Assembly: GCA_002099365.1 (NCBI GenBank)
Contig: MSED01000001.1
Coordinates: 3,224,001-3,288,000, forward strand
Direction: 5' to 3'
Source of the DNA: Phialophora verrucosa
Lineage: Eukaryota; Ascomycota; Eurotiomycetes; Chaetothyriales; Herpotrichiellaceae
Length of the DNA stretch: 64,000 nucleotides
Positions 9,501-19,112 of this stretch are shown piece after piece. A program made the position numbers and the translations under genes. The notes beneath the pieces are model-generated. The model did not search any database and had not been told where the DNA came from. It saw nothing but the letters and a program-made list of their open reading frames with translations. The number at the start of each line of letters is the position of its first letter. The stretch's first letter is position 1.

Positions 9501-11328
9501 TGCGACTGAGGGCTTGCGTACTCTCCTGTATGCCTATCGGTACTTGACGGAAACAGAATACAGTGAATGGAAGCAGATCTACTTGTCGGCTACGACGAGT
9601 ATATCGGATCGACAGGAAAAGATCGAGCGTGCAGCAGAGCTGCTTGAGACCAATCTAGAGCTGCTAGGAGCCACTGCAATCGAGGACAAGCTCCAGAAGG
9701 GAGTTCCCGATGCCATTGAGCGGTTTCGGAGAGCAGGTATCAAGATATGGATGCTCACCGGCGACAAGCGGGAGACAGCCATAAACATTGGCCATTCATG
9801 TCGACTTATCAAGCAATATTCCACTGTTATAATCCTCGACCATGAGCTTGGGGACCTAAACAGCCGGATGGCCGACGCGTTTGCCCGGATGAGTGATGAG
9901 GGGACAGCACACTCTGTCCTAGTCATAGACGGCCAGACTCTCACCATCATTGATGCAGACAAGGCTGCAATGGCGCTCTTCACCGATATTGCAATCCGTG
10001 CCGACTCTGTGATATGTTGTCGGGCTTCCCCAAGCCAAAAAGCGTCTCTAGTTGCGACCATCAGAACAAAAGTCAAAGGCTCTGTAACCCTGGCAATCGG
10101 TGACGGCGCAAATGATATTGCAATGATACAGGAAGCGCATCTCGGGATCGGCATTGCTGGCAAGGAGGGCCTCCAGGCTGCACGGACATCTGACTACTCG
10201 ATTGCGCAATTTCGCTTCCTTTTGAAACTGCTGCTGGTCCATGGGCGATGGAACTATGTCCGAATCTGCAAGTATCTTCTCGGGACTCTCTGGAAGGAAA
10301 TGCTGTTCTACCTTTGCCAAGCTTTATATCAACGGTGGAACGGGTACACTGGAACCAGTTTGTACGAACCCTGGAGTCTCTCCATGTTTAACACCCTGTT
10401 TACCTCTCTCCCGGTGATCTTCATGGGAATTTTCGAGAAGGATCTGGCAGCATCAACCCTGTTGGCAGTTCCGGAGCTGTACAATATCGGTCAGAAGGGT
10501 CGAGGCTTCAACTTCTGGGCCTACGTCAGATGGTCTACGCTAGCTGCTTGCGAGGCAGTTCTCGTCTACTTTCTTGTCCACGAGATTTACGGACTGGCCT
10601 GGTTCACGCAAGATCAAGAGCTTTACGCCTTCGGCGACCTGGTCTTCTCCATCTGCGTCGTCATAATTTCGCTCAAGATGCAGTTCATCGAGCTGCACAA
10701 CAAATCGCTGCCGGCCGCTATTGCGATCTTCTTGTCAGTGGGTGGCTGGTGGCTGTGGAATCTGATCCTCTCGTGCATCTACCCCTTCAACCCTATCTAC
10801 AACGTGAACCATGCATTTTTGGATAGATTTGGGCGCAACCTTTTGTGGTGGGTGACGTTGGTATTGACTGTGGCGGCGGTTTGTTTGATCGAGACCATGA
10901 TCAAGACCATCAAGGCCACCGTCTGGCCGAGTGATGTGGACGTCTTCCAGGGGTTTGAACAGGACAGAGAAGTGCGCAAGCGCTTCGAAGAGGCTGCTGC
11001 AGAGCTACTGCAACAAGGATGGGACCGAGGGACAAAGAAGTCGAGCCTGGAGATTGCCCGCGAAACCGCCGAGCAGGCCGAAAGAGAGGCGCAGGTCGAG
11101 GAATTGCTCAAGAAACCACGAGAAATAACGATCGAAAGAAGACCGAAGCTGAAGAGGGACGGATCGAGGTTCAGCATGAAGTCGGGTATTGGGGCCAGCA
11201 AAGAACAGGACCAAGCGCACGGAAGGAGCAACGAAATGGCCGAAGTACAACAACCTCCGCAGGGACGAAAGTCGATTGATATTGGTGAATTATTCAGGAA
11301 AGGATATGGTGCTGTGCGCAGGAGTTAG
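6550..11328 (+). CDS. DNF3: P4-type phospholipid-transporting ATPase (Dnf3-like flippase)
   Basis: A 1592-residue frame with no intron. P4-ATPases flip phospholipids from the outer to the cytosolic leaflet of Golgi, endosome and plasma membranes, usually with a Cdc50-family partner. Visible hallmarks: the actuator loop DGET at 375-378 (within SLDGETNLK), the phosphorylation site D592 in DKTGTLT, and the hinge GDGAND at 1184-1189. The first membrane pair begins near residue 254 (LANFYFLCVSILQM). The sequence after the phosphorylated Asp (NNSMKFRKMSIAGTAWLHD) matches my memory of the Dnf3 group rather than Drs2, Dnf1/2 or Neo1, and the length fits Dnf3. Residues about 838-963 of the nucleotide-binding domain form a long Ser/Arg-rich insertion, and the 190-residue N-terminus is also low-complexity; both are probable phospho-regulatory regions (inference). 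Start context caccATGGC is strong. Confidence 0.93.
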   Translation: MAPASPKGQKGQEHEKNELESLKTGPNGLSEKNTEQNTGPEPNLEHTSGNETSKVRFSVEVPGQQEQSIPPEQSKAPVQAPPSILKSPSVGRNRGYSLRRALFTHNVQKEIPDHEGAFELDPSKANSQKNDYRPTTVTVEESREESGSRRRMSVRLSDSELELPLYREWMARQSSRTTVLRTLKEVCHQLKHKIIRTNAVTSSADGRHVKVNVLEAELPIDERSGKPYIDNLIRSCRYTPWNFVPKQLVAQFGKLANFYFLCVSILQMVPGLSTTGTYTTIIPLLIFVAISMAKEGYDDIRRHRLDKEENERTAHVLRISPSYTPSTEWQKKKWSDVRVGDVVLLGRDAGIPADLVLLRVNEPTDTAYVETKSLDGETNLKSKKPLADINEVCQDPDSIPRLTAEFVVEDPNLDLYKFDGRVTINGHTLPLTNSEILYRGSVLRNTVSAVGLVIYSGEECKIRMNANKAPRTKAPALQTKVNRVVVFVASLVIFIAVILSVAYLIWRRTTENKSWYLQDARVPFGQVFTSFIIMLNTMLPLSLYVSLEIVKVAQMFLMNDVDMYDAESDTPMEPHTSTINEELGQVSYIFSDKTGTLTNNSMKFRKMSIAGTAWLHDHDLQEEAADGAGQQRLKHKKRGDKGKGAQTEKNPRISLAQSLLKSTTPTGVYAQHQQTDDAGQATWKPSNGINMTLEAGKTQDMLEYIYRRPHTVFARKARFFLLSLALCHTCIPEKDDEGEIAYQAASPDELALVKAAQDLGYIMTDRQAKSVTVKTYAEGDEASPIYETYEILDVIEFSSARKRMSTVVRFPNRRICLISKGADSTIRKLLRQADLAASNVQAVERRASQRKSVEAQVALRRRSSQLNRKSGSIYGFDTVSPRPSGLSFDRSRTARDSVDHWLKERENETSTSQGRRSAQFYSPRPSIHLLSRKSESYSGKAHRSPQTTPRASTQVDGSDDLVEESLVVDDHAVFERCFQHIDDFATEGLRTLLYAYRYLTETEYSEWKQIYLSATTSISDRQEKIERAAELLETNLELLGATAIEDKLQKGVPDAIERFRRAGIKIWMLTGDKRETAINIGHSCRLIKQYSTVIILDHELGDLNSRMADAFARMSDEGTAHSVLVIDGQTLTIIDADKAAMALFTDIAIRADSVICCRASPSQKASLVATIRTKVKGSVTLAIGDGANDIAMIQEAHLGIGIAGKEGLQAARTSDYSIAQFRFLLKLLLVHGRWNYVRICKYLLGTLWKEMLFYLCQALYQRWNGYTGTSLYEPWSLSMFNTLFTSLPVIFMGIFEKDLAASTLLAVPELYNIGQKGRGFNFWAYVRWSTLAACEAVLVYFLVHEIYGLAWFTQDQELYAFGDLVFSICVVIISLKMQFIELHNKSLPAAIAIFLSVGGWWLWNLILSCIYPFNPIYNVNHAFLDRFGRNLLWWVTLVLTVAAVCLIETMIKTIKATVWPSDVDVFQGFEQDREVRKRFEEAAAELLQQGWDRGTKKSSLEIARETAEQAEREAQVEELLKKPREITIERRPKLKRDGSRFSMKSGIGASKEQDQAHGRSNEMAEVQQPPQGRKSIDIGELFRKGYGAVRRS

Positions 11329-13800
11329 GAGTGGTTACGATTGATGTCATGGCCAGCGAACAATATACCCCTTGTACGACTGTTGGATGAGAAACGAATA
11401 TCGCGCGTACCACAGGACTGAGAAATAGCGACTCTTTGAGGGCAAGGTTCGGAAGATGCATTGGTAGACAGTGGCGTAGTGTATATACAGAACATCTGGC
11501 TTGGACATAACAGGTACGGGCCATTTGACCGGGTATACTATGTATCTGGAACAACTTGAGCCTCGTTGCCCGCATGCCCTACAGCCAAGAAGGATTTTAT
11601 GCAGGTAGGATCGTGCTGGTGTGGACGGTGAACGCGGACTCCTGATTGGGCGGCCCGGCGGGCAGAAGTGAGACAGTGAAAGGGGGAGCCTCTTCCTCCT
11701 GGCACACACGGTACGAGTACCGAGTACAGCACGGAGTACTGTGTACTCAGACTACTCGTACCTTCGCTCCGTCGCTCGCTTGGTTCATGTACAAGCAGAG
11801 CCCTTCAAGGTTGAGCACAACACCTACTGCCCGCAGAGAAGTTGTGTCCTGGGGCGCGTCTCAAAATAAAAAGTGCTTCACCAAGTTAAGGCTCCTTTTC
11901 GGTGTCTTCAGGCGTCCTTTCACCCTGCCTCCTTGGTGGGTGTAATTCCTGATTCTTCTTGGTCCCTGATCCCTGGCCCGTCAAAATCTGCACGTTTCGG
12001 CTGTCCGGTGGGAAAGTTTTCATCCAATGAAGGTGCCGCCCTTGCTCGGGTACCTGCGTTGGCGCGTCCAGGGCGCGGCAAGGCAAGCATGCCAAGCGTC
12101 ATCTTCGCCCAGAAAAGGAGGAGCTCCATCCGTGCGTGCATGCCACCGTCAAGTGAGTGGTCCAGGGTGGTCAACTGATCCCATCGGCGGTGTCTCCCTT
12201 TCGTTTTACCGTGGTGAGATTCGCTGGCGACTTACAGTATCTGGACGAGCACGAGTACTCTTGCCATGTCTTTGAGCTCACTCGTAGACTTCAGATTCCG
12301 GACTTCTGTAACCGTGCGGTTCTGGGTATTGCTTTGCGAGTTCTAGCATCACCTATTATGTACAAAGTACGACGTACGGATACCCGGACTGGAAGCGTGA
12401 ACTCTCTTCGCCTTCACCGCCTCCACTTGACCTGCCCGAACTGGATGGTCGGTAGCAGAATTGCGCAAAACTTGACTTGGTACCGGCGCCACTCCTATCT
12501 ATCCTTATCGCGGCTTTAAACAAGTGTCATACTAGTTGAAGCTCATGAGAAAGAAAGAAAAAATGGATTTGCAGACAGTACGGAGTATAGGGCTGATGGG
12601 TGCCTCGTCTCTTTCGTGCAGAGCATGCGTGTTCATGGAATAGGACTAAAGTACGAGGTAAGATCTGGCGATTTGTAAACGCTTCTGTTCCGGCGCACAC
12701 AGTGGCAAAAATCAGCCGCTCGAACCGAGCACGGAGTACCGAGGGCGTACTGTAGTTTCAGTAGTAGATTCCTCACATGTCGTGCATGCACGCATCGCCG
12801 ATGGATCTTCAGGAGAAGTGGCCCATACGCGGTACACAGACAGCAGTCCCAGGCACTCGTACAGTACGGAGTAAGCACCTCAGACTTTCCCAGCATGTGC
12901 TACAACACTCATGTACCCTCCCGAGACTAATGGCCGGTTGCAGCAGGGTCCGAGGAACTCCCACAGGACGGAGTAAAAGTACTGAGTGAGCGCAAGTTTC
13001 TCATGCACGATTGTGAGACATTTGATGGGTGCGGCGATTTTCTTTCTCCTGCGTACTCTGACTGGCTCGCTGGTGACGTAGAAGCGCATCAAGCTCTCCA
13101 ATGCGGTAGGTCAGACAACTGGTGTGTCGACGGGCGGGAGGACGAGCTTCTCTCCCAGCGTTTGAGCACGAATGCCCTTCATCGCTGTGGGCGCACGCAC
13201 GCACACTCAATGACCGCCAAGTGCGAGCAGTACTTTGCATAGGTATGATCGCCAGATACTCCGTACTCGTACTGTGTACGAAGTGGCACTTTGCCTTGTG
13301 ACAAGGCATGGCTACGAACCATCAACGTGGAAGCGTTGTCGAATATTCTGTGGCAACTTCCTAACCGCCTTGCATTTGCCGCGCGAGATGACTTATTCCC
13401 CGGAGCGGTCCAATGGCTGGACTCGCGACGCTTCCGACGAGAGAGCTCCAAGGGCGACCGCATCCGGATGGCAGCATCATTGGTGCCGTCGTAAGGGCGC
13501 ACTGACTCACGAATTAGAGGTCACGAGCGAATGCAGGCACGTTGGACGAGATCTGCAAAAGGCTGGTTTCGAGAAACATCTCATGATCTTCTTGAACTGG
13601 TCGATGAAGCAGATGATGTTCACGGGGTTATTGCCTACTGTGTGCGGGAGTGCTGTACGAATCCACTAAACTACTTGTAGGCGCCGTCGCAGGCTCGATG
13701 TTCGACTGGGCGCTGTAGACGCACGGGCTTGCTCTGTTTCTACGAGTATAACTGCTTGGCTAATGCTCCGCAGGATGAAGATGATGCCCAGTCCGGTAGA
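11329..13800. other. Gene-poor region rich in a GTACGGAGTA-type motif
   Basis: No supportable gene. The notable content is repeated occurrence of CGGAGTA/TACTCCG, mostly flanked to give (G)TACGGAGTA(C): 11732-11738, 12581-12587, 12732-12738, 12867-12873, 12969-12975 and 13257-13263. Further GAGTAC/GTACTC half-elements lie between. Short frames exist on both strands but lack domains. Confidence 0.6.
11710..11762. repeat. 53-bp imperfect palindrome
   Basis: Outer arms GGTACGAGTA (11710-11719) and TACTCGTACC (11753-11762) are perfect reverse complements. Inner arms GAGTACA (11722-11728) and TGTACTC (11742-11748) are also perfect reverse complements, nearly concentric with the outer pair. The centre contains ACGGAGTACT. 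It lies about 380 bp beyond the flippase stop codon, so it could be a hairpin in the 3' region of that transcript or a protein-binding site. Confidence 0.7.
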
Positions 13801-14689
13801 AGCGTCCGGAACTCATGGGCTATAGTCTGCTGCAGGTAAGCTTGACGCGGTGTCTCGGACGCGTGCCAGCAGGGTTACAGTTGCGCACGACGATTCAAAT
13901 CGGCAGCGACACCGACGTGGCGGAATGCCGGCGAAGAACGCTATTTTCTCCTGCCAACGGCCTGCATTCGTTGACTCCGTGCTCGCATTGGACGATAGCA
14001 TACGAGCGGCTTCGACGCTGGAAACGTTCTCAAACAGAAGCTGGCTGCTTTGTGCGCAACTCCGTTCTTGGGTGCCCATGTTTTGTGCGCGAGGTCCCAA
14101 ACTCGGAAGAATAGCCATGTTCCGCCAATCAGGATCCCTGGCGCAGTTTTCAATAGCCACCGCGTGGTGGGTGAGACGACAGCATGAATCCATGTTGTGA
14201 CATGGGTTGTTTGACCTGATCCTCTGGTGCATCCCTGGGCGTTTGGGCGCGTCAGACACGGTCTGGGTCAAGCTCCCTGGGGCTCCTACAGGGGAGCGGC
14301 CATCGCCTGGCCGATGCATCAGCTGGACAGACGGTGCAAACAAGGTTCGCAATTGGGGCTCCAACAGCCGTGCTAGCCTGACCAGGGCATAGCTGCTCCG
14401 TTGATTCCCACGCTGGAGGTAGCTCGACCGGGGGGGTGTGGGAAGAACGATAGGGAGAGCGAGCAGGCGAGGACGCCCTCTTAGGCGTAGTGAGGCCGCT
14501 AAGCTGATCGAGGGAGCGGCCCACCAAAACAATGCGCAACTTTGAGTTTTGGGCCCTTCGCGGTACCTGCATTGGGCGCAGGCTAAAGCGTTTGGGTGGT
14601 TCCTGGCTCCGAGAGGCCCAGAAAGCCCCCGGCGGGCCACTCAGCAGCGGGCGCTTGGTCGAGCCTGACAGCTTGCCGCCTCGCCCCGG
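13801..14689. other. Upstream region of the homeobox gene, no supportable gene
   Basis: A 275-codon minus-strand frame (13813-14640) and several plus-strand frames overlap here, but none shows a domain, plausible splice context or protein-like composition. I treat the region as regulatory sequence of the homeobox gene. Confidence 0.4.
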
Positions 14690-15131
14690 CTTCTCGTTCG
14701 TGGGCCTCTGGCTCGCACCTCCCTTAATTGTCCTCCTCGTCTCCTCTTTCCTTCTCCTTCTCCTCCATCCTCACCGTCGCCTTTGCTATCCCTCCCATTC
14801 TTCTCCCCGTCTGTATCACGTTCTTTTCTTCTTGTTGTTCAAGTATCGACCTTCGAGTTGTGCCTTTCACTCTTTCAAGGCCCTCGAACCACATTCATTA
14901 AGCTGTCTGCAATTTCCATTCACCCGATACGGTCTTTACCCCTTTCAACCCGCAGAAAGATCAGAGACGTCCAACTCGCTGGGCCCCGAGCTCATCTTCC
15001 ATCTCGCTGCACGGTTCAGCCATCGAAGATAACCCTCGCAACCCAACCGAACAGACCTCGCTTTCCTGCTCGTCGCCAACGAGCATTCCAATCCTTTTCC
15101 AGTCCAACACAGACAGACACGAAATCCCACA
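14690..15131 (+). promoter_or_regulatory. CT-rich, ATG-free leader/promoter of the homeobox gene
   Basis: From about 14718 to 14845 the plus strand is strongly pyrimidine-rich (runs of CTCCT, CTTCTC, TCTTCTT), a common fungal core-promoter and transcription-start signature. I found no ATG on the plus strand between about 14690 and the start codon at 15132, so scanning ribosomes would meet no upstream start. The real transcription start is not visible. Confidence 0.5.
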
Positions 15132-17147
15132 ATGGATAGCCCCGAAGCCAAACACGACCCAATGGACGCCCTGTCGTCGGATGCCAATGACTTCGACATC
15201 GACGACTCCGTCCAGTCCACTCCTTCCCCAAACGCAAGCCAACAGAACCAGACCACGCCGGCGGCCTCGAATTCTTCCACGCAAGGTTCCGGCTCTGCCC
15301 CTCGTCGTCCACCTCGAAAGAGCACCCTGACACAACAACAAAGGAATCAGAAGAGACAGCGGGCGACGCAAGACCAGCTGGTGACACTGGAAATGGAGTT
15401 CAGCAAAAACCCCACTCCCACTGCTGCCACGCGGGAACGCATCGCGCAAGAGATCAACATGACCGAACGGTCCGTCCAGATCTGGTTCCAGAACAGGTAG
15501 GAATAAGACATGCTCCGATCATCAATCGGCGGGTACTAACACATTGAATATAGCCGTCGCCGAGCGAAGATCAAGATGATTGCGAAGAAAAGCCTGGAAA
15601 CTGGTGAAGATTTGGACAACATTCCTGAATCTCTGAGGCAGCTGCTGGCCATGCAGGCCATGGAATCTGGCAGACCGTTTCCCCATCAATTACTCCGTCC
15701 TGGTGGCCCTGTGGCACAGTACGGAAGCGGCGGCATGCTCATGAACGGGGATCCTACCGCTCCTGGCAAAGTCGGTACGTGCAACTCCATTCCAGGTGAC
15801 GAACAGAACACTGACCAATTCCCAGTCATTCACCACTTCACCTGCCGGTCATTGAGCATTGGTTCCTGGCGACGCGTGGGCCAGAACGCCATGGACCTGG
15901 TCATCTTCTACTCCCCTGACAAGGCGTGTATTACCTACTACATCAACAATGATTCCGCAGGGTACAAGATCGAGTTCCCCTTTGCTTTCATCAAGAGCAT
16001 CCAGTTGGAGCCAGGTGACGCAGGTCCCACCGCGAACGGAGCTCCTCCACGTCCTGGCGGGCTGGTCATCGAGTTGACCAGACCTCCGAATTTCTTCATG
16101 GACTCCTCAAACTCGGGCGGTTTCTACCAGTGCGGCGACTTCACGGAAGATCAGCAAGCCTCTCAAATCTTGGTCCATCATCTCGGTGGTCATCCCAAGG
16201 TCTTGAGCGGTCAGCTTGCAAAACTGGTCTCTCTCGAATCGTTCCAGAACCGAATGAACCCGTTCGATCTCCACGCGATGCCTGCGTCAGCACCAGTCTC
16301 TCCGACCATGGGCATTGTTCGACCCGCGTCACAGCCTAATGCTCAGTTCGCCAGGCCTCATCCCCCTCACGTGGGCATGTTCCAGGAACAATTTGGCGTC
16401 AACCACCACCTCCACCCCGGCCGAATGCATCCGGGCCACAAGCGACAGAGGAGTCGGTCCGTCCCGATTGCGATCGACTTTTCCATGCTCCATGGCCCCA
16501 TGCCAACCTTCCATATCCAGCAGCCATCCCCTCAACTTGCCCCCGATCATCACAACCTCTACCAGCCCATGCCACACCACCCCGTACAGAATCCCCTTGG
16601 AACGAGCCTGCAAATAGACACCTCGGCTGGGTATGGCATGGACTTCCGTCAAATGCCCATGTCAGCCACGGCCACGTCACCCTCGGAATTCGCCAGCCCT
16701 GGGTTCTTTCCCTCAAATCCGGCCCAGCCTCCGATGCCTGCTTCGGAATTCGGCACTCCACAGCCCTACAACGGGCCGTTCTTGTCACCGTCTCCGATGG
16801 TTGACCCCAACATGATTCCCACGTCAATGTCTCCTATGCCGCACATGGGCCATGCAGACCCTATCATCGCTGATCAGTCTCCACCTCTTTCGGCACTGCA
16901 CAGAAGCGCGTCGGCCGATATGTTCAATCACCATCATGGGATGATGGACGAGACCCTCATGCTGGGTGAGATGTACTCGAAACAAAATCTCAACATACCC
17001 ATGCCAAGCCCAGGGATGGACGAAAACGGGATGCTGATGATGCACGACATGTCCGAGTTCCACACGCCCCGGGAACATATGGACATGCCGATGACGCCCT
17101 TCGGCACCGTTGATCCTCATGCCCTGCAAGCGGGTCTACATCACTAG
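15132..17147 (+). CDS. Homeobox transcription factor (Phx1/Htf1-like)
   Basis: Predicted exons 15132-15496, 15554-15774 and 15826-17147 give 635 residues. The homeodomain spans about residues 71-130; its third helix reads WFQNSRRRAK after splicing, keeping the N51/R53 pair that contacts DNA. Intron 1 (15497-15553) has a perfect TACTAAC branch point. Intron 2 (15775-15825) is 51 bp, a multiple of three without stops, so it is invisible as a frame break; removing it gives GKVVIHHF, which I recall as conserved in this family. After the homeodomain comes a conserved region (FTCRSLSIGSWRRVGQNAMD, with VIFYSPDKACITYYINND) typical of the filamentous-fungal homeobox group related to S. pombe phx1 and Fusarium/Magnaporthe Htf1, regulators of conidiation or stationary-phase survival (role inferred by family). 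The C-terminal half is Pro/Met/His-rich and probably an activation domain. Confidence 0.88.
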
Positions 17148-18574
17148 AAACCGAACGACCTTCCTGTATCAGTTTGAAACGACCTTGATGCCTTCCATAC
17201 ACTCTTAGCACTCACCCTTTCACACAAATTGGGCAATATACCTCAGCACTGTCCGGACGGCGCCGATCATCCCTTCAACCACTTACATATGCATATATCT
17301 TGTTAGTCTGTGCGCGGCCCTTGGTGCTGCCAGCTGTCCTGATAGTGTGGATTGCTATCATCTGTTCTCCTTTATTCCGCTCTTCTCTGCTTCTTCGAAA
17401 ATTGTCTAGTGACGCGGCTATGTATCAGCAACGACTTTCAGCGCTTCTTTTCATTTTGTGTATAGGGGAACATGGGGTTATTTTCTTGTTTGGTGGGTTG
17501 GGTGCAATTCTGTCGGGGGGTCAAAAGCATAGTATGGTATGGTCCGGGGGTCGGTGAGAGCTCGATGGGCCTTGATCCGTAGATCTCGGCTTGTTGATAA
17601 TGTGGTCTGGAGAAGGTCCAAGTGTGCGGGACGGTGCAGGACGTTCTTCTACGCCTGCAGGAGAAAGAGTGTCCGAAATCCACAAAAGCCAACATTGGCA
17701 GAAGGCCGATTTAATACCTTCGAAAAACCGACACAACCAACCTTTCAGTGGTCATGGCATCCCAGATAGTGTGTCGTTCCCAAGAGGTTGGAATCAATGG
17801 GCTCGTCCGTTCCTCACTTTCCGGAGGGGTGGAGGTCTGGATTGGATACGTGGCGTTGATCAAAGATCTGTTCAGAAGATCTAGAAACGAAAAGCTGTGG
17901 CGGGACCTAGCGAGCATACGCGCCAACTTGAGAGAGGGATGGATGGATGGTGAGAGGGCGGTTGTTCTGTGACGGTGTAGCATTGACGAAACCGAGCAGT
18001 TCGGGAGGCGAGCGAGACGAACGAGGCAGTGGAGGAATTATATTCCCAGCATGCAGAGCGTGAACCCCCCCTCCTATATTATCATATGGGAAATTTTTGC
18101 ATCTCGTTTTATGTGTTTCAAACTATCGATCCCTTGCTTCCCACCGTCTCAATAGACGTAGAGTAAGCTCAGGATGACGCTACTGAAGGCGTTTCGCAAT
18201 TTGCTCTGCAAGATTACTTGTAATCTGTGTGATGAGACCCCACCACCACGAGATGAGGGTTTCGCCCAGAGGGGAAATTGAAGACATTTGCATCGCGGGG
18301 AAACTTGTTGAAGGGAGTATACCGAGTACTGTATGTGTATATATGTATGCCCATGGCACGGAGGGAGTAGTACTATGGGGAGCATGTAACCATGTAACTG
18401 CGCATCGGTTATCCGTGCCCATGTTTCCCTTGATGTCCTTTTGTCCTATGGACGGTAGTCCCAGCGTGATCGTCAGGCCATATACATGCATGTATGAATG
18501 CATGCATGTACGCAATGCGTGGTCTGGTCTCCGATGCTCACCTGTCGTGCATATTGTGTGTGCGTGGAGAGATG
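17148..18574. other. 3' region of the homeobox gene and intergenic DNA
   Basis: No supportable gene. It contains the presumed 3' UTR of the homeobox gene and an AT-rich patch around 18060-18130 with TATATT/ATCATATG. A GAGTACTGTA element resembling the motif cluster at 11.7-13.3 kb occurs near 18324. Confidence 0.4.
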
Positions 18575-18668
18575 GAGAGACGAACGGACGGCACAGATGG
18601 AGAGACGAACGGCACAGATAGAGAGACGAACGGCACAGATAGAGAGACCAACGGCACAGATAGAGGCA
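18575..18668. repeat. 21-bp tandem repeat, about four and a half copies
   Basis: The unit GAGAGACGAACGGCACAGAT plus one A is repeated at 18600-18620, 18621-18641 and 18642-18662 (one C change). It is preceded by a 25-bp variant with a 4-bp insertion (18575-18599) and followed by a broken copy. A related GATAGACA run follows at about 18697-18722. It lies just beyond the 3' end of the minus-strand regulator-like gene. Confidence 0.85.
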
Positions 18669-18795
18669 ACCAGATGGATAACAGCATAAAAACAAGAGAC
18701 AGAGATAGACAGATAGACAGATCTGGCTTTTGCTTGCTCACCTCCTACTCCCTCCACCCAGCTCCCCTCCCTCCCTCACAGTATACCCATGTATA

Positions 18796-19078
18796 TCAAC
18801 CCAACAGGTGCAAGCTCACAACAATCAGACGCCTCTCCTGCTGTGTCTTGGAATAGAGATACCGGCCCATGACGCCCTTCAGGCCGACCAGGTCCCTGAT
18901 GCCGAGATGGCGCTCCGCCACGTACGCGGCGCGCGTGAGGAACCACAGTTCTTCTCCTCCTGGCTCGCCTTCGGCGCTGAAGTGCCCGGTCATGAGGATC
19001 CAGAGGAGGAGAGCGTTCTCGTCGTACACGCCGGCGCTTGTGTTTGTGTTTGTGTTTGTGGCTGTGGCTGTATTTGTA

Positions 19079-19112
<34 letters not shown>

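Noticed and set aside
13813..14640. A 275-codon minus-strand frame upstream of the homeobox gene
   Set aside because: No domain, no homologous-looking segment, plus-strand frames of similar quality overlap it, and the region looks regulatory.
15491..15570. Possible two-residue insertion in helix 3 of the homeodomain
   Set aside because: WFQNSRRRAK aligns without a gap if S, R, R, R occupy positions 52-55, keeping N51, R53 and R55; no insertion is needed.
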